Assembly (NCBI GenBank): GCA_004297725.1 | Contig: SCUS01000084.1 | Span: 16,122 to 80,121, forward strand | Direction: 5' to 3' | Length of the DNA: 64,000 bases | DNA from: Myxococcaceae bacterium | GTDB lineage: Bacteria > Myxococcota_A > Polyangia > Polyangiales > Ga0077539 | Shown here: positions 25,320 to 34,188 of the stretch, one piece after another | Layout of the letters: every line of letters starts with the position of its first letter | Numbering within the stretch: the first letter of the stretch is position 1 | Notes under the pieces: model-generated | Seen by the model: the letters and a program-made list of their open reading frames with translations, nothing else | Told to the model about the DNA's origin: nothing | Databases searched by the model: none | Program-made: the position numbers and the translations under genes

Positions 25320-25325
25320 TGTCAA
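25320..25325 (-). promoter_or_regulatory. TTGACA -35-like box for the chalcone isomerase-like gene
   Basis: A perfect TTGACA on the minus strand lies 44 nt upstream of the ATG at 25276. The hexamer 17 nt downstream (GATCAC) is a poor -10, so the promoter call is tentative. Confidence 0.3.
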
Positions 25326-25390
25326 TCCGAGCGCCGCCTTCGGCGACATGGGGTGCGTCCTTCGTGCAACGGGTGCATCGCCACCGCGCT

Positions 25391-25960
25391 TCAACGGGTC
25401 CAGCTCAGCACCCTTGGCTCGTCCCGGGACATCGGATCGGGCATCGCGAGGGGGTATCCGACGAGGATGGGCGCGAGCGCCGCGCCGGACTCCGGCAGGC
25501 CGATCTCGGCCTTGATCTCCGGCGTGTTGAGCACCCCGACCGCGAAGCCGATGGCGCAGGTGCCGAGCCCGGCGTCGCACGCGGCCAGCATCAGGTTCTG
25601 CGCCGCCAGCCAGCAGTCCGCGTCGCTGTAGGTCGTGCGCGTCTCCACCCCGATGACCACCAGGGTGCCCGCGTCGTAGAAGATGTTGAACGCCGGGTCT
25701 TCGAGCAGCTCCATGAACTGGGCGGCGCGAGGGTCGGTCGCGGCATGGGCCCTGGCGAGCATGGTCTCCTTGGCCCGATCGGAGTAGTGCCTCAGCCGGG
25801 CCTTGCTCTGGACGATGGAGAAGCGCCACGGCTGGGTGTTGATCGCGCTCGGCGCCTGCACCGCCGCGTGGAGCAGCGCCCGGATGGTCGCCTCGTCCAC
25901 CTCGCGATCGGTGTACGCACGGACCGAACGACGGGAATGAATGGCTTCGAGGAGTTGCAT
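25391..25960 (-). CDS. Nitroreductase family protein
   Basis: FMN-dependent oxidoreductase of 189 residues, predicted cytosolic. The family motifs are present: SRRSVRAYTDREVD near residue 9 (FMN phosphate), APSAINTQPWRF near 36 and GLGTCAIGF near 140. Nitroreductases reduce nitroaromatics, quinones or enones with NAD(P)H; the substrate cannot be told. The length is normal. It stands alone between unrelated genes. Confidence 0.9.
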   Translation of the reverse strand: MQLLEAIHSRRSVRAYTDREVDEATIRALLHAAVQAPSAINTQPWRFSIVQSKARLRHYSDRAKETMLARAHAATDPRAAQFMELLEDPAFNIFYDAGTLVVIGVETRTTYSDADCWLAAQNLMLAACDAGLGTCAIGFAVGVLNTPEIKAEIGLPESGAALAPILVGYPLAMPDPMSRDEPRVLSWTR

Positions 25961-26005
25961 GGTGGCCCGCTGGAGAGCAGCAACCGCCGTGCCTTCGGGT
26001 CGACG

Positions 26006-26632
26006 CTACGAGCCCAGGGCCGCGCACTCGGGTCGGGCGAGCTGCTGGACCCTGAGGGTGGTGAGCACGGTCTGGAGGCGCGTGAGCCCCGCGGGGATCG
26101 CCCTGCAGCCGGACGCTCCAGCGCACTCGGCTCCGACCTCGAAGTGCCGCCCGTCGCCGCGGGTGACCACGAAGACCTGGCCGTCGGCCGGGCGGGTGTC
26201 GCGCCCGTAGAGGGTGCTGGTCTGGTCGGCGAAGGCCGCCCTCACGTCGTCGTCGTTGAAGGCGACGATCACGTGCAGGGTGTCGACGGTGCCGCCGTCG
26301 CTGGTGGCGCAGTAGTCGATCATCGCCGAGCAGGAGCACATGCACGGCCCCGCATCGAGGCCGCCCAGCGGGGTGCGGGTGAAGGTGAACTGCCGCCCCG
26401 GCCCGATCTGCACCGTCTCGCGGACCGGCGTGAATCCGCCGTCCATGCCGTAGGTGTAGAGCGCGGGGATGTCGCAGAAGGGCTGGGCGTCCACGGAGAC
26501 ATCCAGCGTCACGTCGCGAGCGACGTCGACGGCGGTGTCGACCGGGGCATCGACGGAAGCATCCGGGGAGCTCGACGAGCTGCACGCGGAGAGCGCGAGC
26601 AGCAGCAGCAGGGCGGGAGCGCGTGGGTTCAT
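26006..26632 (-). CDS. Small lipoprotein with Asp/Val-rich linker, function unknown
   Basis: About 208 residues. Lipobox ALSAC (Cys17), then a Ser run and a DAPVDTAVDVARDV linker to about residue 50. The rest is a compact domain with paired cysteines (GPCMCSCSAMIDYC; GAECAGASGC) and a regular alpha/beta part (TLHVIVAFNDDDVRAAFADQ). The family is not recognised. An ATG four codons upstream (26644) is an alternative start. It belongs to the group of stalked lipoproteins scattered over this window. Confidence 0.65.
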   Translation of the reverse strand: MNPRAPALLLLLALSACSSSSSPDASVDAPVDTAVDVARDVTLDVSVDAQPFCDIPALYTYGMDGGFTPVRETVQIGPGRQFTFTRTPLGGLDAGPCMCSCSAMIDYCATSDGGTVDTLHVIVAFNDDDVRAAFADQTSTLYGRDTRPADGQVFVVTRGDGRHFEVGAECAGASGCRAIPAGLTRLQTVLTTLRVQQLARPECAALGS

Positions 26633-26709
26633 GGGAGCCTCCATCGCAGGGACTATGGTCCCTCGAGGACGGTCTGGCATCGCCCCCGATGAGGGCCCTC
26701 TCCCCCCGC

Positions 26710-27477
26710 TCAGGCCCGCTTGGACTTCGCGTGCTCCATCATCAGGGCCTCGGCGACCTTGAGCGCCGCGTCGTCGATCTCCCAGGTCTTCTTCGCACCG
26801 TAGCGCTCGTGGAGCAGCTTGAAGAGGGCGTCGTCGATGAAGGGCGTCACGTTGCCGCTCTGGTACTCGCGCTCCTTCTCCACGTAGAGCCCGAGGAAGG
26901 TCTCGTCGCGGAACCACTTGCGGTTCTGGCTGTTGAGCCGCTCCACGGTCTGGTCCGACGGGTCGCGCTGAAGGAACTCGAAGAACATCCCGCTGGGCTT
27001 CGTGCCCGGGAAGTACCACTCCCCGCTGAACACCTGGATGAGGTTCTCCTCGTCGTCCTTGAGGATGGGGGTGATGAAGTTCACCCCGCGCTCGAGGGCG
27101 TGCTGGTGGAAGGCCAGCAGGTCGGGCGTGCGCAGCGCGATGTGCTGCCAGTGCGAGGCGGCCTCGTGCGAGTCGAGCATGGTGCGCACGTGCGACGGCT
27201 GCCCGGCGGGCTCCGAGGGCTGCACCACGGCGATGATGGTGTTGGTGAGCTTGGGGTCGTCGGCGCCGTGCCCGAGGCGCACGGCGTAGGTCATCGACTG
27301 CTCGCCCTGGCCCGGGACCCACTCCTTGCGCTTGTCATAGAGGAGGTCGTCCGGCCCGACGCCGAACACCGTCTTGAAGAGGACATACGCCACATTGTAA
27401 AGCGCCGGCTGTAGCAGCAGCGTCATGTGGTCGACCCGGAAGTTGAGGAACGCGGGCTTCGTCGTCGTGGTCGTCAT
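26710..27477 (-). CDS. VOC (glyoxalase/dioxygenase) superfamily protein, HPPD-like
   Basis: 255 residues. FRVDHMTLLLQP at the start and SHWQHIALRTPDLLAFHQHALERGVNF in the middle are beta-alpha-beta-beta-beta openings of the vicinal oxygen chelate fold. His17, His115 and a late Glu (GMFFEFLQ) are candidate metal ligands. The middle resembles 4-hydroxyphenylpyruvate dioxygenase, but the length is shorter than HPPD (about 350-380) and the C-terminal helix is missing. A general VOC dioxygenase is therefore safer. TAGTCT lies 9 nt before the ATG. Confidence 0.7.
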   Translation of the reverse strand: MTTTTTKPAFLNFRVDHMTLLLQPALYNVAYVLFKTVFGVGPDDLLYDKRKEWVPGQGEQSMTYAVRLGHGADDPKLTNTIIAVVQPSEPAGQPSHVRTMLDSHEAASHWQHIALRTPDLLAFHQHALERGVNFITPILKDDEENLIQVFSGEWYFPGTKPSGMFFEFLQRDPSDQTVERLNSQNRKWFRDETFLGLYVEKEREYQSGNVTPFIDDALFKLLHERYGAKKTWEIDDAALKVAEALMMEHAKSKRA

Positions 27478-27486
27478 GGCGCGCGG

Positions 27487-27492
27487 AGACTA
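27487..27492 (-). promoter_or_regulatory. Putative -10 hexamer TAGTCT, VOC gene
   Basis: Minus-strand TAGTCT, then nine bases and ATG at 27477. No Shine-Dalgarno between. Confidence 0.3.
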
Positions 27493-27566
27493 AGCCCTCG
27501 CCGCGGGCGATGTGAAGGGTCGAGGCACTGGCGCCCTCCCTCGCGAAGCGCCACAACGCGGGCTGC

Positions 27567-28634
27567 ATGACCGCCACGAATGCCCTCCCCCTGTCGATCC
27601 TCGACCTGGTCCCGCTCGCCAACGGGATGACCAGCGCCCAGGCGCTCGCCAACAGCCTCGACCTGGCCCGCCGCGCCGACGCCCTCGGCTACACGCGCCT
27701 CTGGTACGCCGAGCACCACAACATGCCCGCCATCGCGAGCACCACGCCGGAGATCATGATCACCCGCGCGGGCATGGTGACCTCCCGCATCCGCCTCGGA
27801 TCGGGCGGCGTGATGCTCCCCAACCACTCCCCCCTGAAGGTCGCCGAGACCTACCGGCTGCTCGAGGCCATGCTCCCCGGGCGCGTCGACCTGGGCCTCG
27901 GCCGCGCCCCCGGCACCGACCCCACCACCGCCCTCGCCCTGCGCCGCTCCCGCGAGGCCGTGTACGCCGACGACTTCCCCGCCCAGCTCGGCGAGCTGCT
28001 GGCCTTCGGGGGGCGCCGTGAGTTTCCCCGCGGCCACGCCTTCGCGGGCGTCTCCGCGCAGCCCGACGACGTCCCGCTGCCGCCCGTCTGGCTGCTCGGG
28101 TCGAGCGACTACAGCGCCCACCTCGCCGCGCAGACCGGCCACGCCTTCTCCTTCGCGGCGCACTTCAGCCCCACCTCCCCGGAGGGCCCGATGCTCGACT
28201 ACCGCCGGCGCTTCCGGCCCGGGGCCATCGAGCGACCGCACGCCATGCTCGCGCTCTCGGTCTTCTGCGCGCCCACCCGCGAGGAGGCCGAGCTCATGGC
28301 CATCCCCACGCTGGTGGCCTTCGCGCGGCTTCGCACCGGGCGCCCGTCGAGGCTGCTCAACGCCGACGAGGCGCGCACCTACCGCTTCACCCCGGGAGAG
28401 GCCGCGGCGGTGGAGAGCATCCGCTCGGCGCAGATCATCGGCACGCCGGGCTCGGTGAAGGCGCGCATCGATGAGCTCGCGGCGCTCACCCGGGCCGACG
28501 AGGTGATGGTCGCCATGTTCGCCGCCGACCACTCCGAGCGGCTGCGCTCCTTCGAGCTGCTGGCCGAGGCCTACGCGCTGCCAAAGACCGCTCCCGCCAC
28601 GGGAGAGGTTGCCGCCCCGCCGCCCGATCGATAG
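27567..28634 (+). CDS. LLM-class flavin-dependent oxidoreductase (MsnO8-type)
   Basis: Luciferase-like monooxygenase of 355 residues. The family starts with PLSILDLVPLANG, followed by AEHHNMPAIASTTPE (FMN region), RLGSGGVMLPNHSPLKVAE and ELLPGRVDLGLGRAPG-type text (AMLPGRVDLGLGRAPG). These are hallmark motifs of the MsnO8-like LLM subgroup, which uses reduced flavin supplied by a reductase. Substrate is unknown. Divergent from the VOC gene, so a shared regulator is possible. The next gene starts 11 nt after its stop. Confidence 0.9.
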   Translation: MTATNALPLSILDLVPLANGMTSAQALANSLDLARRADALGYTRLWYAEHHNMPAIASTTPEIMITRAGMVTSRIRLGSGGVMLPNHSPLKVAETYRLLEAMLPGRVDLGLGRAPGTDPTTALALRRSREAVYADDFPAQLGELLAFGGRREFPRGHAFAGVSAQPDDVPLPPVWLLGSSDYSAHLAAQTGHAFSFAAHFSPTSPEGPMLDYRRRFRPGAIERPHAMLALSVFCAPTREEAELMAIPTLVAFARLRTGRPSRLLNADEARTYRFTPGEAAAVESIRSAQIIGTPGSVKARIDELAALTRADEVMVAMFAADHSERLRSFELLAEAYALPKTAPATGEVAAPPPDR

Positions 28635-28637
28635 CGT
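28609..28637 (+). promoter_or_regulatory. Putative promoter TTGCCG-N17-TAGCGT
   Basis: TTGCCG (28609-28614) and TAGCGT (28632-28637) are separated by 17 nt, as in sigma-70-type promoters. The ATG at 28646 follows 8 nt later, so the transcript would be leaderless or nearly so. It overlaps the end of the LLM gene. Confidence 0.45.
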
Positions 28638-28645
28638 CCGCGGCC

Positions 28646-28984
28646 ATGAACCACTCGCGCCTCCTGCTCGCGGCCGTGCTCTCCCTCAGCGTCGCCGGGT
28701 GCGGCTCGGCGATCGCGTCCGGCCAGACCGACGGCCAGGACTGCAACGTCGCCCTCGCCGCCAGCGCGTGCAGCGCGACCTCCTACTGCGACCCGGGCGT
28801 CGCCTCCTCCAACGGGGTCTATCCCCGCAACCGCAGCTACGGCCTGCTCGGCGACAAGAAGCACGCGGTCGGCACCTGCCGCCCGAAGGGCGCCGCGGGC
28901 GCGGCCTGCGCCGGGATCGATCAGTGCCTGAGCGGTCGCTGCGTGCACCGCGACGCGCCCGCGGCCCCGGGCGTCTGCGAGTAG
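28646..28984 (+). CDS. Small Cys-rich lipoprotein
   Basis: 112 residues. Lipobox SVAGC (Cys19). The mature part has seven more cysteines in a spaced pattern (DCN, SACSATSYC, GTCR, AACAG, QCLSGRC, GVCE), likely disulphides in the periplasm or on the surface. The ending DQCLSGRCVHRDAPAAPGVC resembles short Cys-rich modules in myxobacterial exported proteins. Function unknown. Confidence 0.7.
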   Translation: MNHSRLLLAAVLSLSVAGCGSAIASGQTDGQDCNVALAASACSATSYCDPGVASSNGVYPRNRSYGLLGDKKHAVGTCRPKGAAGAACAGIDQCLSGRCVHRDAPAAPGVCE

Positions 28985-28988
28985 CGCC

Positions 28989-29987
28989 TCACCCCACCCG
29001 GATCACGATCTTCCCCCGGGTGCGCCCGGACTCCACCCGCCGGTGCGCCTCGGCGATCTCCTCGAGCGGCAGCACCGCGTCGATCACCGGCGTCACCGCC
29101 CCGGACTGCACCACGTCCGCGAGGCGCTGCAGCATCGCCCCGCTGGTGGGGCGCACCACCATCTTCACCGCCACGCGCCGTCGCCACCACGCGCCCACGA
29201 TGAACGCCGCCTGCGCCCCGATCGCCCTCGCGGTGCCGGCGTAGGCGCCGTGCTTCTTCACCGCCTCGGGGATGCCGCTCACCACCAGGGCCATGCGCCC
29301 GCCGCGCTTCAGCACCGTCAGCGTCCGCTCGTTGGCCTCGCCCCCGATGGACTCGAGCGCGGCGTCCTGCTCGTACAGGAGGTCGTCGTACTGCTCCTCG
29401 TGGTAGTCGATGACCGTGTCGGCCCCGAGCGAGCGGACGAAGTCCACGTTGCGCGCGCTGCACGTCGTCGCCACCACCGCGCCCAGGTGCTTCGCCAGCT
29501 GGATGGCGAGCGTTCCGACGCCGCCGGCTCCGGCCTGGATGAACACCTGCTGCCCCGGTCGCAGCCTCGCCGCGTCGACCAGCGAGGCCCACGCCGTGAG
29601 CCCCGCCAGCGGGAGCGCCGCGGCCTGCAGGTGGTCGAGTCTCGCGGGCTTGCGCGCCACCTGGGACTCGTCGATGGCCACCAGCTCGGCGCAGGTGCCG
29701 GGGCGGCGGTGCGTGGGCGAGGAGAAGACCTCGTCGCCTGGCTTGAAGCGCGTCACCCGCGAGCCCACCGCGACGACCTCGCCGGAGACGTCGAGCCCGG
29801 TGATCTGCGGCAGGCGGTAGTGGATGAGGGCCCGCTGCGCCCCCTGGCGGATCTTGCAGTCGATGGGGTTGACGCTCGCGGCGCGCACCCGGATGAGCAG
29901 GTCGCGCGCCCCGGGGATGGGGTCGGCGACCTCCTCCACGCGCAGCACGTCGGCCTCGCCGTAGCGGCGGAAGAGGGCGGCCTTCAC
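28989..29987 (-). CDS. Zinc-independent MDR / quinone oxidoreductase family protein
   Basis: 332 residues, GTG start giving the usual opening VKAALFRRYGEADVLRVEEV. The Rossmann loop is AGAGGVGTLAIQLAKHLGA, and the LGADTVIDYHEEQYDD stretch is typical of the family. The two structural-zinc cysteine clusters of alcohol dehydrogenases are absent. These proteins reduce quinones or enones with NADPH. The C terminus ENV-type SGRTRGKIVIRV is intact. Convergent with the small lipoprotein, 4 nt between stop codons. Confidence 0.88.
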   Translation of the reverse strand: MKAALFRRYGEADVLRVEEVADPIPGARDLLIRVRAASVNPIDCKIRQGAQRALIHYRLPQITGLDVSGEVVAVGSRVTRFKPGDEVFSSPTHRRPGTCAELVAIDESQVARKPARLDHLQAAALPLAGLTAWASLVDAARLRPGQQVFIQAGAGGVGTLAIQLAKHLGAVVATTCSARNVDFVRSLGADTVIDYHEEQYDDLLYEQDAALESIGGEANERTLTVLKRGGRMALVVSGIPEAVKKHGAYAGTARAIGAQAAFIVGAWWRRRVAVKMVVRPTSGAMLQRLADVVQSGAVTPVIDAVLPLEEIAEAHRRVESGRTRGKIVIRVG

Positions 29988-30059
29988 GGCGCGTCGCCGG
30001 GCGGGAGGATCATCCGCGGGAGCGTACCGGAGGTTGGGAGGTGATAGACCATCGACCGC

Positions 30060-30830
30060 ATGGACCTCGAACTGAAGGGTAGGACGGCCCTGATCATCGG
30101 CGGGAGCCGCGGCATCGGGAGGGCGATCGCCGCGAGCCTGGCGAGGGAGGGCGCTCGGGTGGCGCTGGTGGCGCGAGGCGAGGAGGCGCTGCGGGCGACG
30201 GTGGCGGCGCTGCGCTCGACGGGGGCGGAGGCGCACGCCATCGTCGGGGACGTGTCGACCGAGGCGGGCGCGCAGGCGGCCGTCGGGGTGGCCATCGAGA
30301 CGCTGGGGAGCGTCGAGGTGCTGGTGAACAACGCCGGGGGAAGCCTCGGGTCGGGCACCTTCGAGAAGGCCACCGCGGCGCAGTGGCGCGAGGTGCTCGA
30401 CCTCAACCTGATGGCCGCGGTGTGGTGCAGCCAGGCCGTGGTGGGGTGGATGCGCGAGCACGGCGGAGGGGCGATCGTGAACGTGTCGTCGATCTGCGGG
30501 CGGGAGTACTGCTCGACGGCGCCGTACATGGCCGCGAAGGCGGCGCTCATCGCCATGACCAAGGAGATGTCCGTGAGCCTCGCGAGGCACCACATCCGGG
30601 TGAACAGCGTGGCGCCGGGGTCGGTGATGTTCCCCGGGGGGTCGTGGGACCGGCGGGCGAAGTCCGACCCGGAGCGCATCGAGAAGATGCAGCGCGACGA
30701 GCTCCCCATGGGGCGCTTCGGCACGCCCGAGGAGGTGGCCGACGTGGTGACCTTCCTCGGCTCCGCCCGCGCGAGCTGGATGACCGGCGCCTGCGTCCCG
30801 GTCGACGGCGCCCAGGGGCGGGCGCTCTGA
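30060..30830 (+). CDS. Short-chain dehydrogenase/reductase
   Basis: Classical SDR of 256 residues. Cofactor loop GGSRGIGRA (15-23), NNAGG near 91, catalytic Ser in NVSSICG, YMAAK catalytic Tyr-Lys and the PGSVMFPGG segment after it are all present. The closing SWMTGACVPVDGAQGRAL is typical of the FabG/3-ketoacyl reductase-like branch. The substrate is unknown. TAGACC lies 9 nt before the ATG. Divergent from the MDR gene. Confidence 0.9.
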   Translation: MDLELKGRTALIIGGSRGIGRAIAASLAREGARVALVARGEEALRATVAALRSTGAEAHAIVGDVSTEAGAQAAVGVAIETLGSVEVLVNNAGGSLGSGTFEKATAAQWREVLDLNLMAAVWCSQAVVGWMREHGGGAIVNVSSICGREYCSTAPYMAAKAALIAMTKEMSVSLARHHIRVNSVAPGSVMFPGGSWDRRAKSDPERIEKMQRDELPMGRFGTPEEVADVVTFLGSARASWMTGACVPVDGAQGRAL

Positions 30831-31045
30831 CCCGTCGGTGAGTTCCTAGGGCAAAGCTGCCACGCCGCCGCGGAGGGCTGTACCTCGCGGCCACAGGGGG
30901 TGGGCGCTCCTGCCACCGCGCCCGAGCGCGCAAAGCCCAGTGTTTCGCGCTCATCCCTCGCGTGGAACGCCCTTCGCAGAGCCCGTGCCCCGTCAGCTCC
31001 AACGAAGGCGCCGCCGAGCGCTCCACCGACGAGGACCCCTAAACC

Positions 31046-31606
31046 ATGAGCAACGCCCCCAAGGATCCCTTCCTCACCGACGTCCGCGAGCTGCGCAAGC
31101 GCGCCCGCAGGCACATCGAGAACGGCGCCGTGGTCGAGAACTACCGCGGCGACCGCGAGAACGTGATCAAGCTGCTCAACGTCGCGCTGGCGACGGAGAT
31201 CGTCTGCGTGCTGCGCTACAAGCGGCACTACTTCATGGCCTCCGGGCTGGAGGCCAGCTCGGTGGCCGCCGAGTTCCTGGTGCACGCCAACGAGGAGCAG
31301 CTTCACGCCGACGAGATCGCGACGCGCATCACGCAGCTCAACGGCGCGCCCGACCTCAACCCCGAGGGGATGCTCTCCCGCTCCCACTCGGAGTACGTCG
31401 AGGGCGAGTCGCTGAAGGACATGATCCGCGAAGACCTGGTCGCCGAGCGCGTGGCCATCGAGTCGTACAGCGAGATCATCCGGTACATCGGCGACAGCGA
31501 CCCGACCACGCGGCGCATGCTGGAGGGCATCCTCGCCAAGGAGGAGGAGCACGCGCAGGACATGGCCGACCTCCTCGCGCGCTACGGCGAGGCCTCGAAG
31601 AAGTGA
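31046..31606 (+). CDS. Ferritin-like di-iron protein (bacterioferritin-like)
   Basis: 186 residues, four-helix ferritin fold. Helix motifs with iron ligands are ATEIVCVLRYKRHYF (Glu in helix 1), HANEEQLHADEI (Glu plus ExxH in helix 2), VAERVAIESYSEI in helix 3 and AKEEEHAQDMADLL (ExxH) in helix 4. The length fits bacterioferritin or a DPS-like miniferritin. Haem-binding Met is not evident. Start chosen at the ATG after AGGA(CC); 215 nt upstream holds no other gene. The stop overlaps the iron permease start (GTGA), linking iron storage with iron transport. Confidence 0.85.
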   Translation: MSNAPKDPFLTDVRELRKRARRHIENGAVVENYRGDRENVIKLLNVALATEIVCVLRYKRHYFMASGLEASSVAAEFLVHANEEQLHADEIATRITQLNGAPDLNPEGMLSRSHSEYVEGESLKDMIREDLVAERVAIESYSEIIRYIGDSDPTTRRMLEGILAKEEEHAQDMADLLARYGEASKK

Positions 31607-32058
31607 CCCCCCGCCCCTCCCGCGAATCGCTGCGGAGCGAGAGCCCCCCGAAGCCGAGGCACCCGGTCTCGCGCTTCACGGCCTTCGCGAGGAGGGCGTC
31701 GCACCTCGCCGGCCGGCCGCTGACCTTCCTCCTGGCGGTGGTGGTCATCGTCGCCTGGGCGGCGTCGGGGCCGCTCTTCCGCTTCAGCGACACCTGGCAG
31801 CTGGTGATCAACACCAGCACCACCATCATCACCTTCCTGATGGTGTTCCTCATCCAGAACACCCAGAACCGCGACAGCGAGGCGATGCACCTGAAGCTGG
31901 ACGAGCTGATCCGCGCGGTCTCCGAGGCCGACAACGCGATGCTCAACCTGGAGGAGCTCGAGGACGAGGCGCTGGCGGAGATCCACGCCCGCTACACCGC
32001 GATGGCCGAAGCGGCGGGCCAGCACCTGCACCGGCGCGGGGTCCGCCCGAGGCCGTGA
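31603..32058 (+). CDS. Low affinity iron permease family protein
   Basis: 151 residues, GTG start inside the ferritin stop. Two hydrophobic helices at about 36-53 and 64-82, joined by SGPLFRFSDTWQLVINTSTTIITF. They are followed by MVFLIQNTQNRDSEAMHLKLDELIRAV, the signature of the Fet4-related low-affinity iron permease family (Iron_permease, PF04120). The family is known for iron uptake in fungi; in bacteria transport is inferred. A charged C-terminal helix (LEELEDEALAEI) is usual. Coupled to the ferritin-like gene. Confidence 0.85.
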   Translation: MTPRPSRESLRSESPPKPRHPVSRFTAFARRASHLAGRPLTFLLAVVVIVAWAASGPLFRFSDTWQLVINTSTTIITFLMVFLIQNTQNRDSEAMHLKLDELIRAVSEADNAMLNLEELEDEALAEIHARYTAMAEAAGQHLHRRGVRPRP

Positions 32059-32134
32059 GCGCGACACTCGCCCCCGGGAGAGGCGGGCGTTGCCAAGCGC
32101 CCGGTCGCGGTGCACCTTGCGCCCCTACGACGAC

Positions 32135-32908
32135 ATGGCTCTGATCGAATTTCAAGGCGTAGACAAGGCCTTCGGCCCGAAGGTGATCTACACCGGCCTC
32201 GACCTGGCCATCGAGCAGGGCGAGGCCCTCACGATCCTGGGCGGCTCCGGCGTGGGCAAGAGCGTGATGCTCAAGATGCTCATCGGGCTGCTCAAGCCCG
32301 ACCGGGGGGACATCCTCTTCGACGGCAAGAGCATCGTCGGCATGAGGCCCGCCGAGCTGGCCAGGGTGCGGCAGCGCATCGGGATGGTGTTCCAGGGGGC
32401 GGCGCTCTTCGACTCGCTGAGCGTGAGGGAGAACGTCGCCTACGGGCTGCGCGAGCACTTCCACATGAACGAGTCGGAGATCTCCGAGCGCGTCGACTGG
32501 GCCCTCTCCCTGGTGGGCCTGCCCGGCATCGAGGCGATGAACCCCGCCGACCTCTCCGGCGGCATGCGCAAGCGCGTGGGCCTGGCGCGCACCATCGCGC
32601 TGCGCCCCGAGGTGCTGCTCTACGACGAGCCCACCACCGGCCTCGACCCGATCAACACCACCCGCATCAACAACGTGATCGTCTCGCTCAAGGCGGCGCT
32701 CAGCGTCACCAGCGTGGTGGTCACGCACGACATGAAGACGGCCTTCGCCGTGTCCAACCGCCTCGCGATGGTGCACAAGGGCCGCATCGTCGCCAGCGGC
32801 TCGGTGGAGGACTTCCGCAACACCGACAACCCGATGGTGCACAACTTCGTCACGGGTCAGGCGCCCGAAGACGAGGACATGGCCGCGCTCATGGCCCGCT
32901 CCCAGTAA
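32135..32908 (+). CDS. MlaF-like ABC transporter ATPase
   Basis: 257-residue ATPase subunit of a phospholipid (Mla/Mce-type) transporter. Walker A GGSGVGKS is at 36-43, the Q-loop is at VFQGAALFD, the signature is LSGGM at 140-144 and Walker B DE is at 164-165. The LSGGMRKRVGLART form and the DSLSVRENVAYGL stretch are typical of MlaF. It would power lipid exchange between inner and outer membranes. The usual permease mlaE is not next to it. The MlaD-like gene follows by 85 nt. Start chosen at the ATG giving MALIEFQGVDKAF. Confidence 0.88.
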   Translation: MALIEFQGVDKAFGPKVIYTGLDLAIEQGEALTILGGSGVGKSVMLKMLIGLLKPDRGDILFDGKSIVGMRPAELARVRQRIGMVFQGAALFDSLSVRENVAYGLREHFHMNESEISERVDWALSLVGLPGIEAMNPADLSGGMRKRVGLARTIALRPEVLLYDEPTTGLDPINTTRINNVIVSLKAALSVTSVVVTHDMKTAFAVSNRLAMVHKGRIVASGSVEDFRNTDNPMVHNFVTGQAPEDEDMAALMARSQ

Positions 32909-32993
32909 CGCGGCCCGCCGACGACCCACGGACGAGCGCCTCACCCCCTTCTCTTAACTCTCCCTCCAATCCCCTCCGCGAGCGACACCCACC

Positions 32994-34184
32994 ATGGTCA
33001 GGAACGTCAAGGTCGGCATCTTCCTCCTCCTCGGCCTCGTGGTCGCCGGGGTGCTCATCTTCCTGGTGGGCGACGAGCGGCACATGTTCCAGCGGCACGC
33101 GACGCTGCACGCGACCTTCCGCGACGTGGCGGGCCTCAAGGTCGGCTCTCCGGTGCGCATGGGCGGCCTCGACGTGGGCCAGGTCGAGACCATCACCTTC
33201 GGCGACAGCGACCGCGACCGGCTCATCCACGTGTACTTCACGATGATCGCCGAGCAGCTCCAGCGGGTCCGCTCGGACAGCCGGGTGAGCATCGTCAGCA
33301 AGGGCCTCCTCGGCGACAAGGCCCTGGACATCACCATGGGCACCGCCGCGGGCCGCGCCCTGGCCTCCGGGGCGACCATCGTCTCCGAGGAGTCCGACGA
33401 CATGGCCGGCGCGCTGCGGGCCGCGTCTCAGGCGGCGGTGCGGGTCAACACCGTGCTGGAGGACATCTCCCGGGTCACGGCCACCCTCGCCGCGCCGCAG
33501 ACCACCGCGGACCTCCAGTCGGCCCTTCACGACCTCAGCGCCATCACCCACCAGATCGCCGTGGGCCCCGGCCCCGCCCACGACATGCTCACCAGCGAGC
33601 CCATGGCCCGTCGCATCGACGCCACGCTGGCCTCGGTGCAGTCCACCGCCACCCGCGCCTCCAGCACCATGGACAACGTCGACGGCCTGATGCGCGACGC
33701 CCGCCACGGCAACGGGCTGCTGCACGCCCTCGTCTACGACCGCCAGGGCGGCCAGATGGTGCAGCGCCTCGCCGCCGCGGCCGACGAGGTGGGCGCCATC
33801 ACCCGCGACGTGCGCACCGGCAACGGCGGCCTTCACCAGGTCATCTACGGCACCGACCTCTCGCAGGCCCTGGCCAACGTGAACCAGCTCTCCTCGCAGA
33901 CCAACGCGCTCATGACGGACATCCGCGCGGGCCGCGGCACCCTCGGGGCGCTGCTGGTCGACCCGTCGCTCTACGAGGACATCAAGACCCTCGTCGGCAA
34001 CGTGCAGCGCAACGAGGTGCTGCGCGCGCTGGTGCGCTACTCCATCCACCAGGACGAGGGCGCGAGGCCCGCCGTGGCGGCCACCCCGGCGCCCGCAGGA
34101 GCCAACCAGCGGACGCTCCCCCGACCGGCGGCGCGACCGGCGCCCGCGGCGCGACCCGCGGCGCGACCCGCGGCGGCGCCGTAG
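32994..34184 (+). CDS. MlaD/MCE-domain protein
   Basis: 396 residues. N-terminal transmembrane anchor (KVGIFLLLGLVVAGVLIFLV), then one MCE domain at about 37-117 with LHATFRDVAGLKVGSPVRMGG and the VSIVSKGLLGDKALDI strand. A long helical part follows (about 130-340), often seen in Mce-type tunnels. The C-terminal 50 residues are Pro/Ala/Arg-rich and coded by a short GC repeat. It is the substrate-binding periplasmic part of the lipid transport system with the upstream MlaF-like ATPase. Absent here are MlaE, MlaC and MlaB. Confidence 0.88.
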   Translation: MVRNVKVGIFLLLGLVVAGVLIFLVGDERHMFQRHATLHATFRDVAGLKVGSPVRMGGLDVGQVETITFGDSDRDRLIHVYFTMIAEQLQRVRSDSRVSIVSKGLLGDKALDITMGTAAGRALASGATIVSEESDDMAGALRAASQAAVRVNTVLEDISRVTATLAAPQTTADLQSALHDLSAITHQIAVGPGPAHDMLTSEPMARRIDATLASVQSTATRASSTMDNVDGLMRDARHGNGLLHALVYDRQGGQMVQRLAAAADEVGAITRDVRTGNGGLHQVIYGTDLSQALANVNQLSSQTNALMTDIRAGRGTLGALLVDPSLYEDIKTLVGNVQRNEVLRALVRYSIHQDEGARPAVAATPAPAGANQRTLPRPAARPAPAARPAARPAAAP

Positions 34185-34188
34185 GCCC

